64,000 bases of DNA from Dioscorea cayenensis subsp. rotundata. Taxonomy: Eukaryota > Streptophyta > Magnoliopsida > Dioscoreales > Dioscoreaceae. The notes under the pieces were generated by a model, which was not told the DNA's origin, did not search any database, and saw nothing but the letters and a program-made list of their open reading frames with translations. Where the stretch lies: NCBI RefSeq assembly GCF_009730915.1, contig NC_052484.1:4058054-4122053 (forward strand). The letters run 5' to 3'. Both the position numbers and the translations under genes were made by a program. Of the stretch, positions 11,401 to 23,953 are shown in pieces. Position 1 is the first letter of the stretch. The number at the start of each line of letters is the position of its first letter.

Positions 11401-14400
11401 CCCATAATCATCATAAACTATGTAAACTAAGTTGCGGATGATTAATTCCAAGTTCCCAATAGCCAAATATAATGGTAGCTTCTCATTCCCATTCATTTTA
11501 ATTTCCAAGTATACATTAGGATCAAATTCTTTGTTGGCTATGCGACTGTTAATTAGGGATAAAATTGTAAAATTTTTGGTAGATATGAAGTGATCAGGAT
11601 ATGATGAACTTAGCTTGTTTTCTCCATAGTTATGATGCTTCTCTACTCTTGATCTTATATGATGATGCAAATCTCATTACTCTTTCTTTTGATGCTTTCA
11701 TGAATCAGTGAGATTGACAAAGCTCATCTTAGATTAGCTGCTGCAAAATCTATTCTCCGCCTTGCTGCAAGATGGGATTTACATGTTTCACCAAGCATCT
11801 TTTGTTCCACGATTATGTTGACAAAGGTATTGACATCTTCCTATCAAATTTGTATGGTAAAGGTGGTGGATGAGAATAATCAGAACATTTTCTCAATTGG
11901 ATGCTTATCAGCTTTTCCAATTTGCTATTGTTGTTATTTAACAAATATTGGAATGCATTGTATTGTTTCTTCCACTGATTAGTTACAAGTGACATTTAAC
12001 AAATATGATTTTGAATGTGTGATTTAGCTTTTTCTTGTAACTCAACAAAGGAAGTCAAATTACCTATCATAATCTTACCGTAAAAATTTTAAATCTTTAT
12101 ATTTAAGAATAATTGATTCTTTTGCTCCCTGTATATGGAACATATTTATTACTAGGTGTGATATTCTACTTTTATCATTGCCTAATTTAAATTATGACAT
12201 TAACATGAACATCAAATGGCCTAAATGTTTGAACTTGTCTTTGGGGGCATACTTGCCGAAGGGATGATTGTGGTAGTTGCAGTATTATTTATCTAAATAT
12301 CCTTTGTTTGTGAACTGGTCTTCTTAAGCATATGAGACGATTGTGGTGGTTGCAATATTATTATCTGAATATCTCGAGTTGGTGAACTTGTCCTTGTATG
12401 CATAAGAGATGATTGTGGTGGCTATGATATCAAACTTTTATCTTTCTTTTTATAAGCTTGTGAAAACTTACTAAGTTGTTTCCTAATTTTGTGATCATAT
12501 GCTATGTTACTCATTGTTGCATTAGTTATGGATTAATTGATTGAGTATATTCAAGATCAGATCACTTGGTGTATGATTTTAGCTAATGATGTGGTCTTAG
12601 TTGATGAAAGTAGGAAAGGTGCCAAATGCCAATTTAAAGCTTGGGATGCAGAAAGCTGGAGATGTGGAGAAACACGGTAGAAGCTAAGGGCTTCAAATTA
12701 GTCTATGTAATTTTATGTCTTTGGTTATGTTGCAGGATCCTTCAGATACTGTACGCAAGGCATTCTTGTCCAAAATACACAAGCTTTTGAAGGAACATGC
12801 AATCCCAAGTAGATATGCTTGTGCTTTTGCCATTGCATCCTCTGATTGCCTTGAGGATGTCAGAACTGATGTCAGTTTTTACTGTTTTAGATCTTTTCTT
12901 TAGATTGTGATGCTGACTTATTTGCATGAATTGTAATTTACTGCTCTTCTCTTCTATGGCTTGCTCGTTATTTATTCTAGTCTATGAAGCACCTTGCGCA
13001 ATTCATTAAGGATTATAATAAAGAAGCACAGATCCACCATAATACCTGTCTTCAGGAGACGGATGGAGGACCAATGACAAACTGCCCAGAATATATTATT
13101 GTTTTCTTGATCCATATTCTTGCCCATGATCCTGGCTTTCCTCCAGAAAATTGTGACAACGAAGATGTTTATGCTGAGTTCTGCGGGTACAGCATTTTCA
13201 TCTTATTTCTGGTGCTGATGTCTGTTCAGACAAAGCTATAAATATATATTAATAGTATCATTCTCTCATGTATGTATACTTGGTTTTACTAATTTCTACC
13301 CTTTTCATGGCAGTCCACTTATTGTAGCCTTGCGCCTATTGATCAATCTGGATGTTATTCATAGCAGTAAGAGAAATGGCAATGGTTCATTATCATATAT
13401 TCTTGGAATTCTCCGTGCAATTAAGAAAGCTGAAGATGCGGTTAATCCTCAATTTACTTCGGTATTTTAACTTTCTGATAAGTGACATGTTTTGTTTGTT
13501 CTTGCATTGTTCCATAGAGCAAATGCATTAATTTTTTTCTCCCTTGGTCCAGAAATTGCATACTCTTTCAAGTATCAGTTTATTCATGATAAATGCTCTT
13601 GGAAGTCATCACAAGTTTTCATTGGAAACTCCCCGTCTGATTTTGCTCCCATCAACATTATATAAAGTTTGTCGGAGTCCCAGTAGTACAAAGGCTAGAT
13701 TTCTCGCAGCTCTGCCCTTATCCTTTGTGTATGATATCCATTCCCTTATTGTGTTTCAATAATCTTCTTCTTGTAGGGCTTTTGTTGCAATGAAAGTTTT
13801 ATTGATGAAAATTTTGTCAGGAGGATGCTGAGTACTGTTGATGCTCAGGTAGCCTCTTTGAGCATTTTTATTTTCTTGTTTTTACATCATGAGAATCATG
13901 AAAAGGCAAAACTTATGCATAGTGATATTTGGATTCTGGGCTGACAGGCTGCTATTCCTGTTACGAGAAATTGTGGAACCGCTCAAGAACATGCTATTAT
14001 TTTAGACCATTCAAAGAGCAGCTCAAATCAACCGGAAATGCAAAATATTACTTCTCTAGCTAAATCAAATGGCAGGAAGGATAATTGTATAAATAGGCAG
14101 AGAATTCACAAGGCTGCAAAACAGAAAAACATGTCTAGAGCAAAGCATGGTCAGATATATTCAACTATATCAACAACAGAAGAGCAACTTCCTGAGAGTT
14201 TTGCTATTCATGATAGCACAACTGTAGCTCCTGATCAGGGAAAAGGGCAATTATCATCCTCATGTGATTCTGCAAGTACAAAACCATCGCTCCTTGATTC
14301 ACAGAATTTATCCCAAGATGCAGAAATTAGAGACTGGATGCCTCAACCAGCAACTTGTAGTAGATTAGCTGACCAAACAAAGAAAATATCAAAGAATCAT

Positions 14401-17055
14401 GTTGACTGTTATCCCATCTCTATGGTATTTATTGCCTACTTGACTGTAACTTAATGTGTATTGAGATTGCTTAATAATAACACAAGTGGTTTAACAATGT
14501 GAAGGTGCATCAAGATAAAGGTGGATCACTTGTTGGACACCGGATTAGGCTTTGGTCCCCACTTGATAAATGGTGAGATTTTTACCCCTCATTTTGTTTA
14601 GAAAAGTTTTGCTCTCTCAGACCTGTAACTCTGCTATTTTTGTCTTGCAGCTTCAGTTCTGGAACTGTTAGTTCTTATGATTCTCAAAATAATAGCCACA
14701 AGGTATGGTATGGATAAACACTAAACTGTATTTGATTTTTTTAATTTATTCAGCTCTATCAGAACAATTTTTCTCTGATTTAGTTCTAATAAAGAAGTAT
14801 GTGAAAATAATAATCGTCTGCAGCAAGATTTTGTACATGCACCTTGCCTTTTTTCCTTGTTCCTATGAACTGGATTATCTTGTAGGAGTTTTCCTTCTGT
14901 GGCTCCTTGTTACTATGGACTGGGGTGTTTTTCTAGGTGTTTTCCTCCTGACTTTACCTGACACATTGTATTCTGGCAGTTTTCTATGTGCTTTTTTGAA
15001 GTGGAATTCAAATTTTTTAGTTCAAGATGCATTTCTTCCAAGTACTGTTTTTCCATTAAACATTTTACCTAAGATATCTATCTGTATTTATCTTTTCTGA
15101 TGACCAGTGAACCCTTCAGATAGTTGTATGTACTGCTTTTGACAAGAAGTCAATGTACATTGAGATTAACTTCGACTATGTGCCACTTTATTAGTGTTCT
15201 TTTTCACTTTTATTTGAACAGTTATGTGGATTGTCAGCAAAAACATGTGACCAGACATTTTGCATATAAGCAAGAATCTATCATTGTCCACCATTAGTCT
15301 GTTATTAGAAGCATATCTAGTTACGCATGATAGCCAGGTTATTCTTGTTTGTTTGTTTGTTTGTTGTTGTTGGTGTTGCTGTCTCATTTTAAAAATTTTG
15401 AACATAAGAGTAATGCCATCTCTGTTTTGCCATCATGTGTTGCTTATGTGGTTGCACGCAAGTGAAAATTCATTATGTCCTGTACAAGAACTAATATCAT
15501 ACGGTTTATAAAGATCAATTATGACAATGGCAACGTGGAACTTTTGCATTTGGAAAACGAGAAGTGGAAGGTTGTAAGTGATGATGAGCCTCCACAAGAT
15601 AAGGTTCGCACACAATTTCTTTTAAGCAATCTGTAAAATTGAACAGATTAATAAATAAATTTTTTTGTTGATGCAGGAAGTGTCCAACATCAATCGCTTA
15701 GATTGGTGAGCAGTACTAAACTTTGCCAGACTATCACTTTAACAGATCTCTTGTAGATTTGTTTTCATTGACTTCACAGGATATATTGATCATTGCTGTT
15801 GGTTAGCTTCATATGATCAATTTAGTTGCCTTAGCTTCTGTAAAGTGTTGAAAGCTTGGTACTTGATATTGATATTAATATTAATTTGGGGGGAGGAATT
15901 TGCATGAGTCATGTCTAGATGGCCAACATGAGTAAAATATTTTGAGTGTGATTCACCTTGTTTTCTGTGAGAAATTAAGTAGTTGTGGTTCTTGTGTGTC
16001 CTCATATAGATTGCCTTTTGCTTTATTAAGATTGGCCCTTCTGGTTTGCCAACATTCATCATCTAGCTAGTTTTAAGTTGATGCACATCCTTGATGTCTG
16101 TGTATAGATTATAATTTGAGTTGTTTCATAATTCCTTTTTCAGGGCAGATGAAGAAAACATATTGCCAACTAGTGATTCAGAGGCTGTAGGAGAACTACA
16201 ATCCAAGTATTCTACAATGTGGTGCATAATGTTATGCTTTGTACTGTGAATTTTGTTCCGTTTCTGGTTTTAAATTTTCTGATTTGATACCCTATTTTAC
16301 AGGTTAATCTCTTCAAGTGGCAGCTTAGATGTACTTGATGCGTTTCAAGAGGATTCCCCAAGACCTCTAAACATTTTAGAGAGAAAAATTGGAAGAGGAC
16401 GTAAAGAAATGACCTCTTGTGATGGTAATTTGCTATGTTAATCTCTCAATCATTCCTTGTCCATCATAAAGCTCCTGGCTTTAAAATCCAAAATCTTGAT
16501 GATATTGCTCACAATTTAGTGGTATTATTTATCTAGACGGTAAATTCAGTTGCTACACATTTATCTTCGTAGAACTACAAAGTCTGTTTACTTTTAATGT
16601 TTTAACACGTTAGATAGAGTAGCATTCTGTAATAGGGAATTCCTAATTAATAATTGCATCTTACTAGAATCTCTAAATAAATAATGAAAGAACCCATGCA
16701 CTTCAAAGTGACTCAAAGATTATAGCTTCATTGAAATGAAACATTACTATGGTTTTAGATTTCAAGAGAAGATGCTTGTTTGCCTCTCAACTCAATTATT
16801 GTTTTCAAATCAAAGAAAGATCCTGACACTGAAAAGAAAAAACTGTTCTTCCAGGGGATGCAAAGCGTAGGAGCAAGAGAATTATGGAAACAACCAGCAG
16901 GAAAAACTCTGAATCAACTATCGTTGATCTCGATGATGCAAACAATGTAAGTTTTTCACATTAAGCCCGATCATTATACATTCACTCAAACATGCCTGAA
17001 AATTGACCTACCTATTTTTCAGGCTGCCCGAAGGAGGCGATTGCGGAAAGCATAG
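2488..17055 (+). CDS. PDS5: Sister chromatid cohesion protein PDS5 homolog (long, Tudor-containing form)
   Basis: PDS5 binds cohesin in the nucleus and controls its hold on chromatin, acting in cohesion and DNA repair. I assembled 32 coding exons: 2488-2580, 3274-3471, 3635-3816, 4009-4129, 4568-4780, 4876-5092, 5217-5362, 5474-5631, 5703-5852, 5926-5974, 6322-6513, 7053-7232, 7821-7963, 8527-8653, 8737-8886, 9010-9075, 10568-10704, 11709-11826, 12736-12870, 12981-13186, 13314-13461, 13553-13726, 13777-13848, 13948-14424, 14505-14572, 14651-14702, 15514-15603, 15677-15705, 16144-16206, 16303-16424, 16855-16946, 17023-17055. All introns are GT-AG and the sum is 4401 bp (1466 codons plus stop). 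Residues up to about 1140 are helical HEAT-type repeats with PDS5 signatures such as [20 protein letters not shown]. Exon 24 encodes a polar linker. Residues about 1288-1345 form a Tudor-like domain ([24 protein letters not shown]). The C-terminus is basic (RRRRLRKA). The ATG is the first after the leader and sits in context CCATGG. Largest intron 1492 bp (9076-10567). Confidence 0.93.
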
Positions 17056-18222
17056 ACCTGTGAATAATACATTGTAGTTAGCTTTTATATATATATAATC
17101 GGTTTCCCGTTTCTTATAGCCATCCTTCCACTATGTTGCATTATATCTTACATATTGCTCAAGCTAATTCAAAGCCTTGTGAGCATTGCTTGCATTTTTA
17201 TGTTTTGGATTATCTTGTCAATGGATTTCTTGATTAGAATTGGATGTTGGAGTCTGTTGTTGCATTGAGCGGAGCCTTCTGCAAATTGGTATCTCCACCA
17301 TTAAGAACGTTTAATTTGCTAAAAGAATCATTGGTAGATAGATAACTTTGGTACATTTAACATTGTGTCTGTTACTCGAGCCCGGTTTAGATGCAATTAC
17401 TGGTCAGGTGATGCTGCTCATTCTATTTAATCTGGTGTTATTTTGGAGTGGTTCGAATATGTAACATAGATATTAAGAATGTAATGTAGGTACCAAAGTT
17501 TATTTTTATTTATTTGTTTCAAAAAAGGTAGACAAATCACAAATGACTGACAAATATTTTTCTAACGGTTGAGCACAAACATGGTGGTACACGCCTCAGC
17601 TAACAAGCTCACATTTTCATTTATTAGTTTGAATAATACCTATACACTGAACAAATTTTATGAAATTTGACAAACATTCTAATACTGGTTCCGGGGTTAT
17701 TTACTCTGGAGCTGGGAATGCTAACCTCAACTCCGGGGTTAGCATTCGTATTAAATTTCTTAAAATCCATTACATTCGTAATGTATTATTCTATAAGTTT
17801 ATATGCAAAAACAATCGGACTTGGAAAATGTAAAAAATAAAATACAAAATTAAATAAGGCATCAATAATTATATATGTATACACATTAAATTTAATCAAT
17901 TCATTAGTGAACTTAACATTTAATTTTTTCTTAATGATTGCTTTGAAACTTGCATATACCCTTACTCTTTGTGCAGTTGGGTTACTACCTTTGATGACTC
18001 ACTTTTCTTTCCGTACAATTGTTACCTATTGGCATGTCATTAGACGGTATCAAACCATGAAAAAAGCATTAGAAATATATTATAAATTTTTTTTAACTAA
18101 AAGCCGTGTTTAAAACTTATACGTTTTAATAAAATTTAAAAACAAGCAAATTGACCTTTATCTTGTCCACATTTTAATATAACATATATTTGTATAACAC
18201 CATATTTATGTACCTTTATGTA
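17056..18222. other. PDS5 3' flank, no gene seen
   Basis: This holds the PDS5 3' untranslated region (probably the first 400 bp or so) and AT-rich intergenic sequence. Open frames here are short and lack coding character. A short direct repeat built on CTCCGGGGTTA appears near 17690-17750. Confidence 0.5.
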
Positions 18223-18230
18223 GATAGAGG

Positions 18231-19073
18231 TAGGGGTGTATTTGAGCCGAGCCGTTCGTGAGTAGCTCGGTGTTCGACTCGATAAAAGTTCGTTTGTGTT
18301 CAGCTCATATTATAAACGAGCCAAGCTTGAACATCATTTTCAAGCTCAATTAATAAACAAGCCTAGCTTGAGCAGCTGAAAGCTCGGCTCGTTTTGGTTC
18401 ACGAACACATCTCGTGACCAAGCTCATGAACAAGCTCATTTATAAGCTCGATTGTGAGTTCGTTTATATATATATATATTAAGGTGTATATGTGATTATG
18501 TCATTATTGTCAATTTGAGTCACATATATAGGGCTATAAACTACTATTCGAAGGCTCAGCTCATTAAAAGCTCGGGTCAACTAGTTCATTAAGTTAAATG
18601 AGCTCGTAAAATAAACGAGCCAAGTTTGAACACCACCAAACTCGGCTCATTAAATCTTGTGAACAACTCGTTTATTGTATAATTAAAAGCTAGTTTATAG
18701 TATTATTTACAATTTTATTTGTAACAATCATTAATATAATCAAACTCAAATTGAGTTGAGTCACATTTGATAATGATTCATTAAATAAGTTTACTAAATA
18801 AAAAAAAATAGAATATAAAAAATAAGTCAAGCTTTAATCAAGTTAGCTAGCTTAGTCTAAGCTTCGAATTTTCTTAACAAATTGAGCTCGAGTATAAAGC
18901 TCGAAATAAGCTCGATTAGAGCTCGAGCTCTGTTAAAATAGTAATGAGCCAAGCTTGAACATAAAAAATGAAGCTCGAAGAAAGCTCGGCTCGAGTTCAA
19001 GCTCGATTAAATAGTAACGAGCCAAGCTTGAACAAGGCAAAGCTCGGCTCGGCTCGGCTCATTTATAGCCCAA
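18231..19073. mobile_element. Nonautonomous hAT-like element with GAGCTCG/GAGCCGAGC repeats
   Basis: The left end reads TAGGGGTGTATTTGAGCCG and the right end, reversed, TTGGGCTATAAATGAGCCG, giving imperfect terminal inverted repeats. An 8-bp direct repeat GATAGAGG flanks it (18223-18230 and 19074-19081), the size made by hAT transposases. Inside are dozens of short words such as AGCTCGGCTCG and GAGCCAAGCTTGAAC in both orientations. No transposase is encoded. Confidence 0.85.
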
Positions 19074-19359
19074 GATAGAGGAAGCTAAAAAATTGTTTAA
19101 TTTCTTCCACATCAAAATATATATATATATATATATTTGATAAAATAGAAAAATTGATATTTTCTCACATGTAAACTTAGCTACTTGGCCACTTATCATC
19201 TTAATTAACCTATATTTATTTTTGACAAAATGTGAATAAACCACATTAGGGATGTGTGTGAAGTTATTATTTTTTTCACAAGAAAATGAATTAGCTCTAA
19301 ATTTATAGTTGAGCCAAAGACATGGTTATAAAAAAAATATTTAGATAAATTACAGGGAC

Positions 19360-20064
19360 GGCCCCCGAGAAATGTCGTTCGGTGCATTGGGAAGAGGATA
19401 GAGCGCCGATCTCGAAGCAAAGACGTGTCGAGATGGGGATACCTCGGCCATTTCCCGTGAGGGTGACGGGTGGCATCCATTATTTGGTTAAGGTTTTTGA
19501 AATTGGGATTATGGGGGCGCAACACGTGGAGGTGGAGTGGTTTGGATCTCCTTTTTTAGTTGGGTGTGGGCCGGGTCTAAATCTGGGCCGAGATGTTGAT
19601 GAAGTTTCCTTCATTTTGGCCTATGTGAAGCCTTCATTGAGATGTGAAGTGGGTTGGCTGTTAACTCTTTGGATTGGACCATGGGACCTGGATGGTGGAT
19701 GGCACACCCAGAGTTGGGCTCTCAAGTTGTTCCTTTGATCATTATTATCAAAGGGAAGTTCGGGCTGAATGTTGGCCTTGTTTTTGCATCGGAGGAGACT
19801 TATGTTTCACTCGAATTGATTATGCCATCGGTGGACATTATCAGTAGTCCAAATTTGCTCGGAGGGGAGGACCCGTTGCAAATGTACGGCTAGCGGTTCC
19901 CTGTTTCCTCTTCGCTCCTACCGGTAGGAGTAGCTGTTTGTCGGTTTTTCTTTTGTTGTTTTCTTTTTGTTCCTTGTCTTTGTCCACGTCTAGTGGATTT
20001 TTTTTGTAATCGGGCTCTTTTATTTTAATGCAAGTGGTTTATACATCTTTTCAAAAAAAAATAA
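19360..20064 (+). mobile_element. 5'-truncated LINE-like retrotransposed insert with A-rich tail
   Basis: A perfect 15-bp duplication ATAAATTACAGGGAC flanks it (19345-19359 and 20065-20079). The right end is A-rich (from about 20053), the hallmark of target-primed reverse transcription. The last 170 bp look like a 3' untranslated region, with a long T-rich stretch, then TTTTATTTTAATGCAAG. Overlapping open frames cover 19382-19893; I recognise no reverse transcriptase, endonuclease or zinc knuckle in them. It could be the 3' end of a LINE or another mRNA moved by LINE machinery. Confidence 0.8.
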
Positions 20065-20110
20065 ATAAATTACAGGGACTAAATTGAAATTTTCCTGCTC
20101 TCCTCAAGGG

Positions 20111-20118
20111 TATAAAAG
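20111..20118 (+). promoter_or_regulatory. TATA box of the 20.2-kb gene
   Basis: TATAAAAG within GGGTATAAAAGGG lies 121 bp upstream of the ATG at 20239, followed by a GA-rich leader (20164-20190). The retrotransposed insert ends 46 bp before it, so upstream promoter elements have been pushed away or replaced. Confidence 0.7.
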
Positions 20119-20238
20119 GGCATCCAAAATGCTCCCAAGTTTGAATGCCCCGCCATTGAATCCTGAGAGAGAGAGAAAGAGAGAGAGAGCTCCCTCGAAG
20201 AGTCCAATTTCTCCGCGATTCCGAGATCCATAGCTCCG

Positions 20239-22681
20239 ATGTCGTCGTCGGCGGTGAAGGGAAGCACCAAGCGAAGGGTGAAGGAGCCTCAAACCCTCAG
20301 ATCGGAGAAGAGGAGGTGCGACGACGACGACGATGCCTTCCTCCATCTCGATCTATCCAGGTTCGTATTCCATTTCTAGGGTTTTCGTTTGGGTGTTTTT
20401 TTTTTTTTTCTGATTAATCACTTGATGGATTGGATTTTTTTGGAGAAATTTTAGTGATATCAAAGGGATCATCTCGGCTCTGCAGCAGATCAGAGAGAAG
20501 GCTCAGAAGGATGACAGGAAAAAGAGTGAAGAGACGATCGGAAGGTCAACAATGTGTACCATATATATATATATATATATATATTAGAAGCTATCAATCT
20601 CTTTCGTTTGTGTTTCTTTTGGCTAATCAAATTAAATTGAAAACTAAATTGATGAATTGAATCATAGATTTAGGTTTAGATTAGGCTTTGCTTGCTGAGA
20701 TTTTGGTACTTTTGGCTTGAAACCTGTGAATTTATTGGCAATCTTTTGGTTCCAGTGTGGCATTAGAGATTCGATCAATGATAGATGATGCTAAATCAAG
20801 AATCGAAAAGGAAAGGTCTGTGGAAATTGTATTTATATATTTTTTTGTTTTTGAAATATTGTGAAATGGTTGCTTTATTGTTACTATGTTTATAACTTTT
20901 ATTGGCAGGCATGCATTTCTTAAGGCCCTCTTGAAGAGCTCTAAAGAGGTTTTATAATTTCTTGGGCTTTTTAAATGAAATCATGGATTTATTTTTTCTA
21001 ATATACTCCTGCAAAGCTTCATACTTGCATTCATTTGCTTATAAAAATTGGAATTGCTTGTATTCCTTAAGCCAAGTTTGTTGCATACTTACCCCTACAG
21101 GAGTGTATATATGCAAAACATAAATTATATATTCTCGATGTTTGCAATGTATATCCCTGAAGGGTGTATCTGTAAGGTGCTTGGTCATGTTGGGGTGTTA
21201 AAAGCAATTGCAAACTTTATAGAGGTGTATCTGCAACAATAAGCCTTTCAAGGGTATAAATAATGCAAAAATTAAAAAAGAAAAAATAAGAAGACAAAGA
21301 AAGATCCCATTTTCAAGTTTATTTATGCCTTGTTTTGATGTTTTGATGAGCTGTATGGATTGTAGTGCGAGAACACTCTGAAGAATGAACATGCTAAGTT
21401 CCAAGCAGATCAAGAGAAGTTCTTCAAGGAGAAGGCTGTGCATCTACAGACTTTAAAAGGTATTTGGAGATAGTAGTTTTGCATATTGCATGCTTTTTGT
21501 ACTGAGCTTCACATAATTCCTGCTCCTTGCTAGTTGTGTTATTTGTTTATTGGAACAGTGCATGTGTGTGAATAACCGCTCTTCTTGATAAGATTAGCAA
21601 GGAAGTTGGAGTGTTCTCTAATTCCAATAGTGAAATAGAAAGAAGAATGCTCTCTGATGACTTTGCAGTGTCAAGTTTCACTTAGAGAGCTATAGAGTTT
21701 AACACAGGGTTATGATCTGATTTAGGAGGAGATTTATTATAATGATGCTTGAAACAGGATTATTTGATGGGTGGTTATGTAGTCACGAGGAGTTAATGTG
21801 GCAGTGAGTATGGTATCTGTCAAATAAGCTTCCACCTTGGCTTAGTTGAAGGCTTGTTCACCATATTATTTCTTTTAGCTGATCCTCAGCTCTCTCTCTA
21901 TTTTTTATAACTGTGGATTAATGATAAATTTTGTCTTATGTCATTTTAGCTGATTTGTTTAAGATGTTTGAAATTTGATAATACACTCTCTTGTTAGGCT
22001 AACCACAGAAAGTTAATGATAGGCATCCTCTTTTGGATCAGAGAAGTTTACATATAACACTGCTCACATTTCTTTTATCCATTTTATAAGCAGATACTCT
22101 ATAACTTTATTCAGTTTACTCTTTTTTCTCTTGCAGAAATATTTTCCAAGTATGAAGATGAAAAGGAAAATCTCTTTGCACGTTATGAACAACAACGTGA
22201 GCACGGAGAATTCTCCCAAAATTTATAATTGGTGTCATTATTATTGCAGAGGAATGTTTGCCTATCTGTCCACTTTACTAATACAGGGAAAAAGGAGAAG
22301 TCTACATTGTCAGAGTTAGAGAAGAAATGTGCTCAAAAGATATCAACTGCAGAAGAATCCTTGAAAAAGAAGAAGCAGGTATATGTTTTGCATGATTTCC
22401 TCAAACCAATGTGGTTATTTTTCTAGTGCTTGTTCTACTGATTCTAGTAACTTAATCCTATAATTTGATTATAAAATATCATGAAGTATTCCCTAATCTT
22501 TTGTTCTGAATGGTTGCATGTCCTAGATACACAATTGAACCCAGAACCAGCCTCATACTTTATTTGTTCATTTATTTACATTTTTGAACCTCAGGATGAT
22601 AAATCCTTCAGCATTCTCCGTAAAACTCTTGGTTCATTTCTGGACAATGCTTCAGATGAGGACTTCACCATCGATGAATGA
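20239..22681 (+). CDS. Small charged coiled-coil protein, function unknown
   Basis: Eight coding exons join in frame: 20239-20360, 20455-20544, 20756-20815, 20909-20948, 21366-21459, 22137-22196, 22287-22378, 22595-22681 (645 bp, 214 aa). All introns are GT-AG. The N-terminus is basic (TKRRVKEPQTLRSEKRR, a likely nuclear localisation signal) followed by a run of five aspartates. Residues about 45-185 are almost continuous amphipathic helix rich in K, E and Q, a predicted coiled coil. The tail (FLDNASDEDFTIDE) is acidic. There is no signal peptide or membrane segment. It resembles in style the small coiled-coil proteins grouped with the C-terminal part of the meiotic axis protein ASY3, but that is only an impression. 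The neighbouring PDS5 gene is also chromosomal, which may be chance. Confidence 0.85.
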
Positions 22682-23114
22682 GAAGAGCTTTTAAATTCAT
22701 GCCTGAACTCACTTGTGAAACTGACCCTCACCAATATCCAGGCAAATTCCAGTGTCGTATTCCTGAATTCTATGTAGATAGAAATTATAGGATTAGACAA
22801 TGCTCATTAGTTAGTTGAGTGATTTTCGTATTTTGACAAACTGCTGGTTTCTAAACAACAATGCTGTGCTATTTTGTATCTGGTTCTATTTGTATTTTGA
22901 ATGTTTGATGTGTCTATTTTGCATCATTGAATGCATAAGACTTTTCTCTTAACAAGGAAGTGAATAGGTTATAATGATATGATCTAAAAGGATGGTTGTA
23001 TTTTCAGATGAGATGCCCTGTTTAAATTTATAAGTTAAAATAAACTTAATGCATAAAAAACTGACTAGAATGGGAATGTGAAGATCATCTTGTGTTATCC
23101 ACAAACACATATAA
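22682..23114. other. 3' flank of the coiled-coil gene, no gene seen
   Basis: Probable 3' untranslated region followed by AT-rich spacer up to the start of the MRS2 tandem duplication. No coding signal. Confidence 0.5.
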
Positions 23115-23953
23115 AAAAGGAAAGATATTATTGGTATGATGCACATAGTAAAATAAATTGGTTTTTAACATAATTATTTTTAGAGTTGGTTATCTCATTA
23201 TATGAGAAACAAATTACTCAAATTTATTTCCTTTCTCATTGGCGTAACGTAAAGAGATATATATACACACGCACAAAATGCTTAGAAGATTTCTGAATGG
23301 GTTTAAGACCAAACCCTTCTAACAAACACCTAAAATGGTGTTTGGAAGTATCCCACGAGCTTTCTTAATTTTTAATTGAGTAAATGAATGTTAATATTGA
23401 TCATTAACATTAGCAAACAACACTAGTCATTAATTTTTAAAAAAAATACATAATCTATTTTAAAACATTTATTTTAATTAAGGGAAGGGTAACATTACTT
23501 TTCCAAGTAACCAGGCTTTCTAACTCAATTACAATTAAAATGATCATGATCCCCAGAAAAATATTGATCATTAGGTAGAAAAATCTATTTGATAAAAACT
23601 GGCTTATAATAGTAACATTACTCAAAATAGATTTATTTAATGAAACAAGGTGTAAAAAGTATATATATATATATATATATATAACAAGTGCCTGATAACA
23701 TAAGCATTTTATAAATTATTCTGACACAGGTAACCGTATACATCATAAAGTGAAAGCTGGTATTTAAGTCAAATAACTCCAAGTTTCAGAGGGTAGATCA
23801 GACTAAGAACTGACCAACTTGTTAATTCTTTTGCTTACACTGGTGAATTTCGCCGAACCTTCGAAGAAACACCATGTGCAAATTAAAATGCAGGTGCATT
23901 TATGTCAATACATGGGAGTGTAGGCAATGATTATTTGTGGAAGCTGTGAATAA

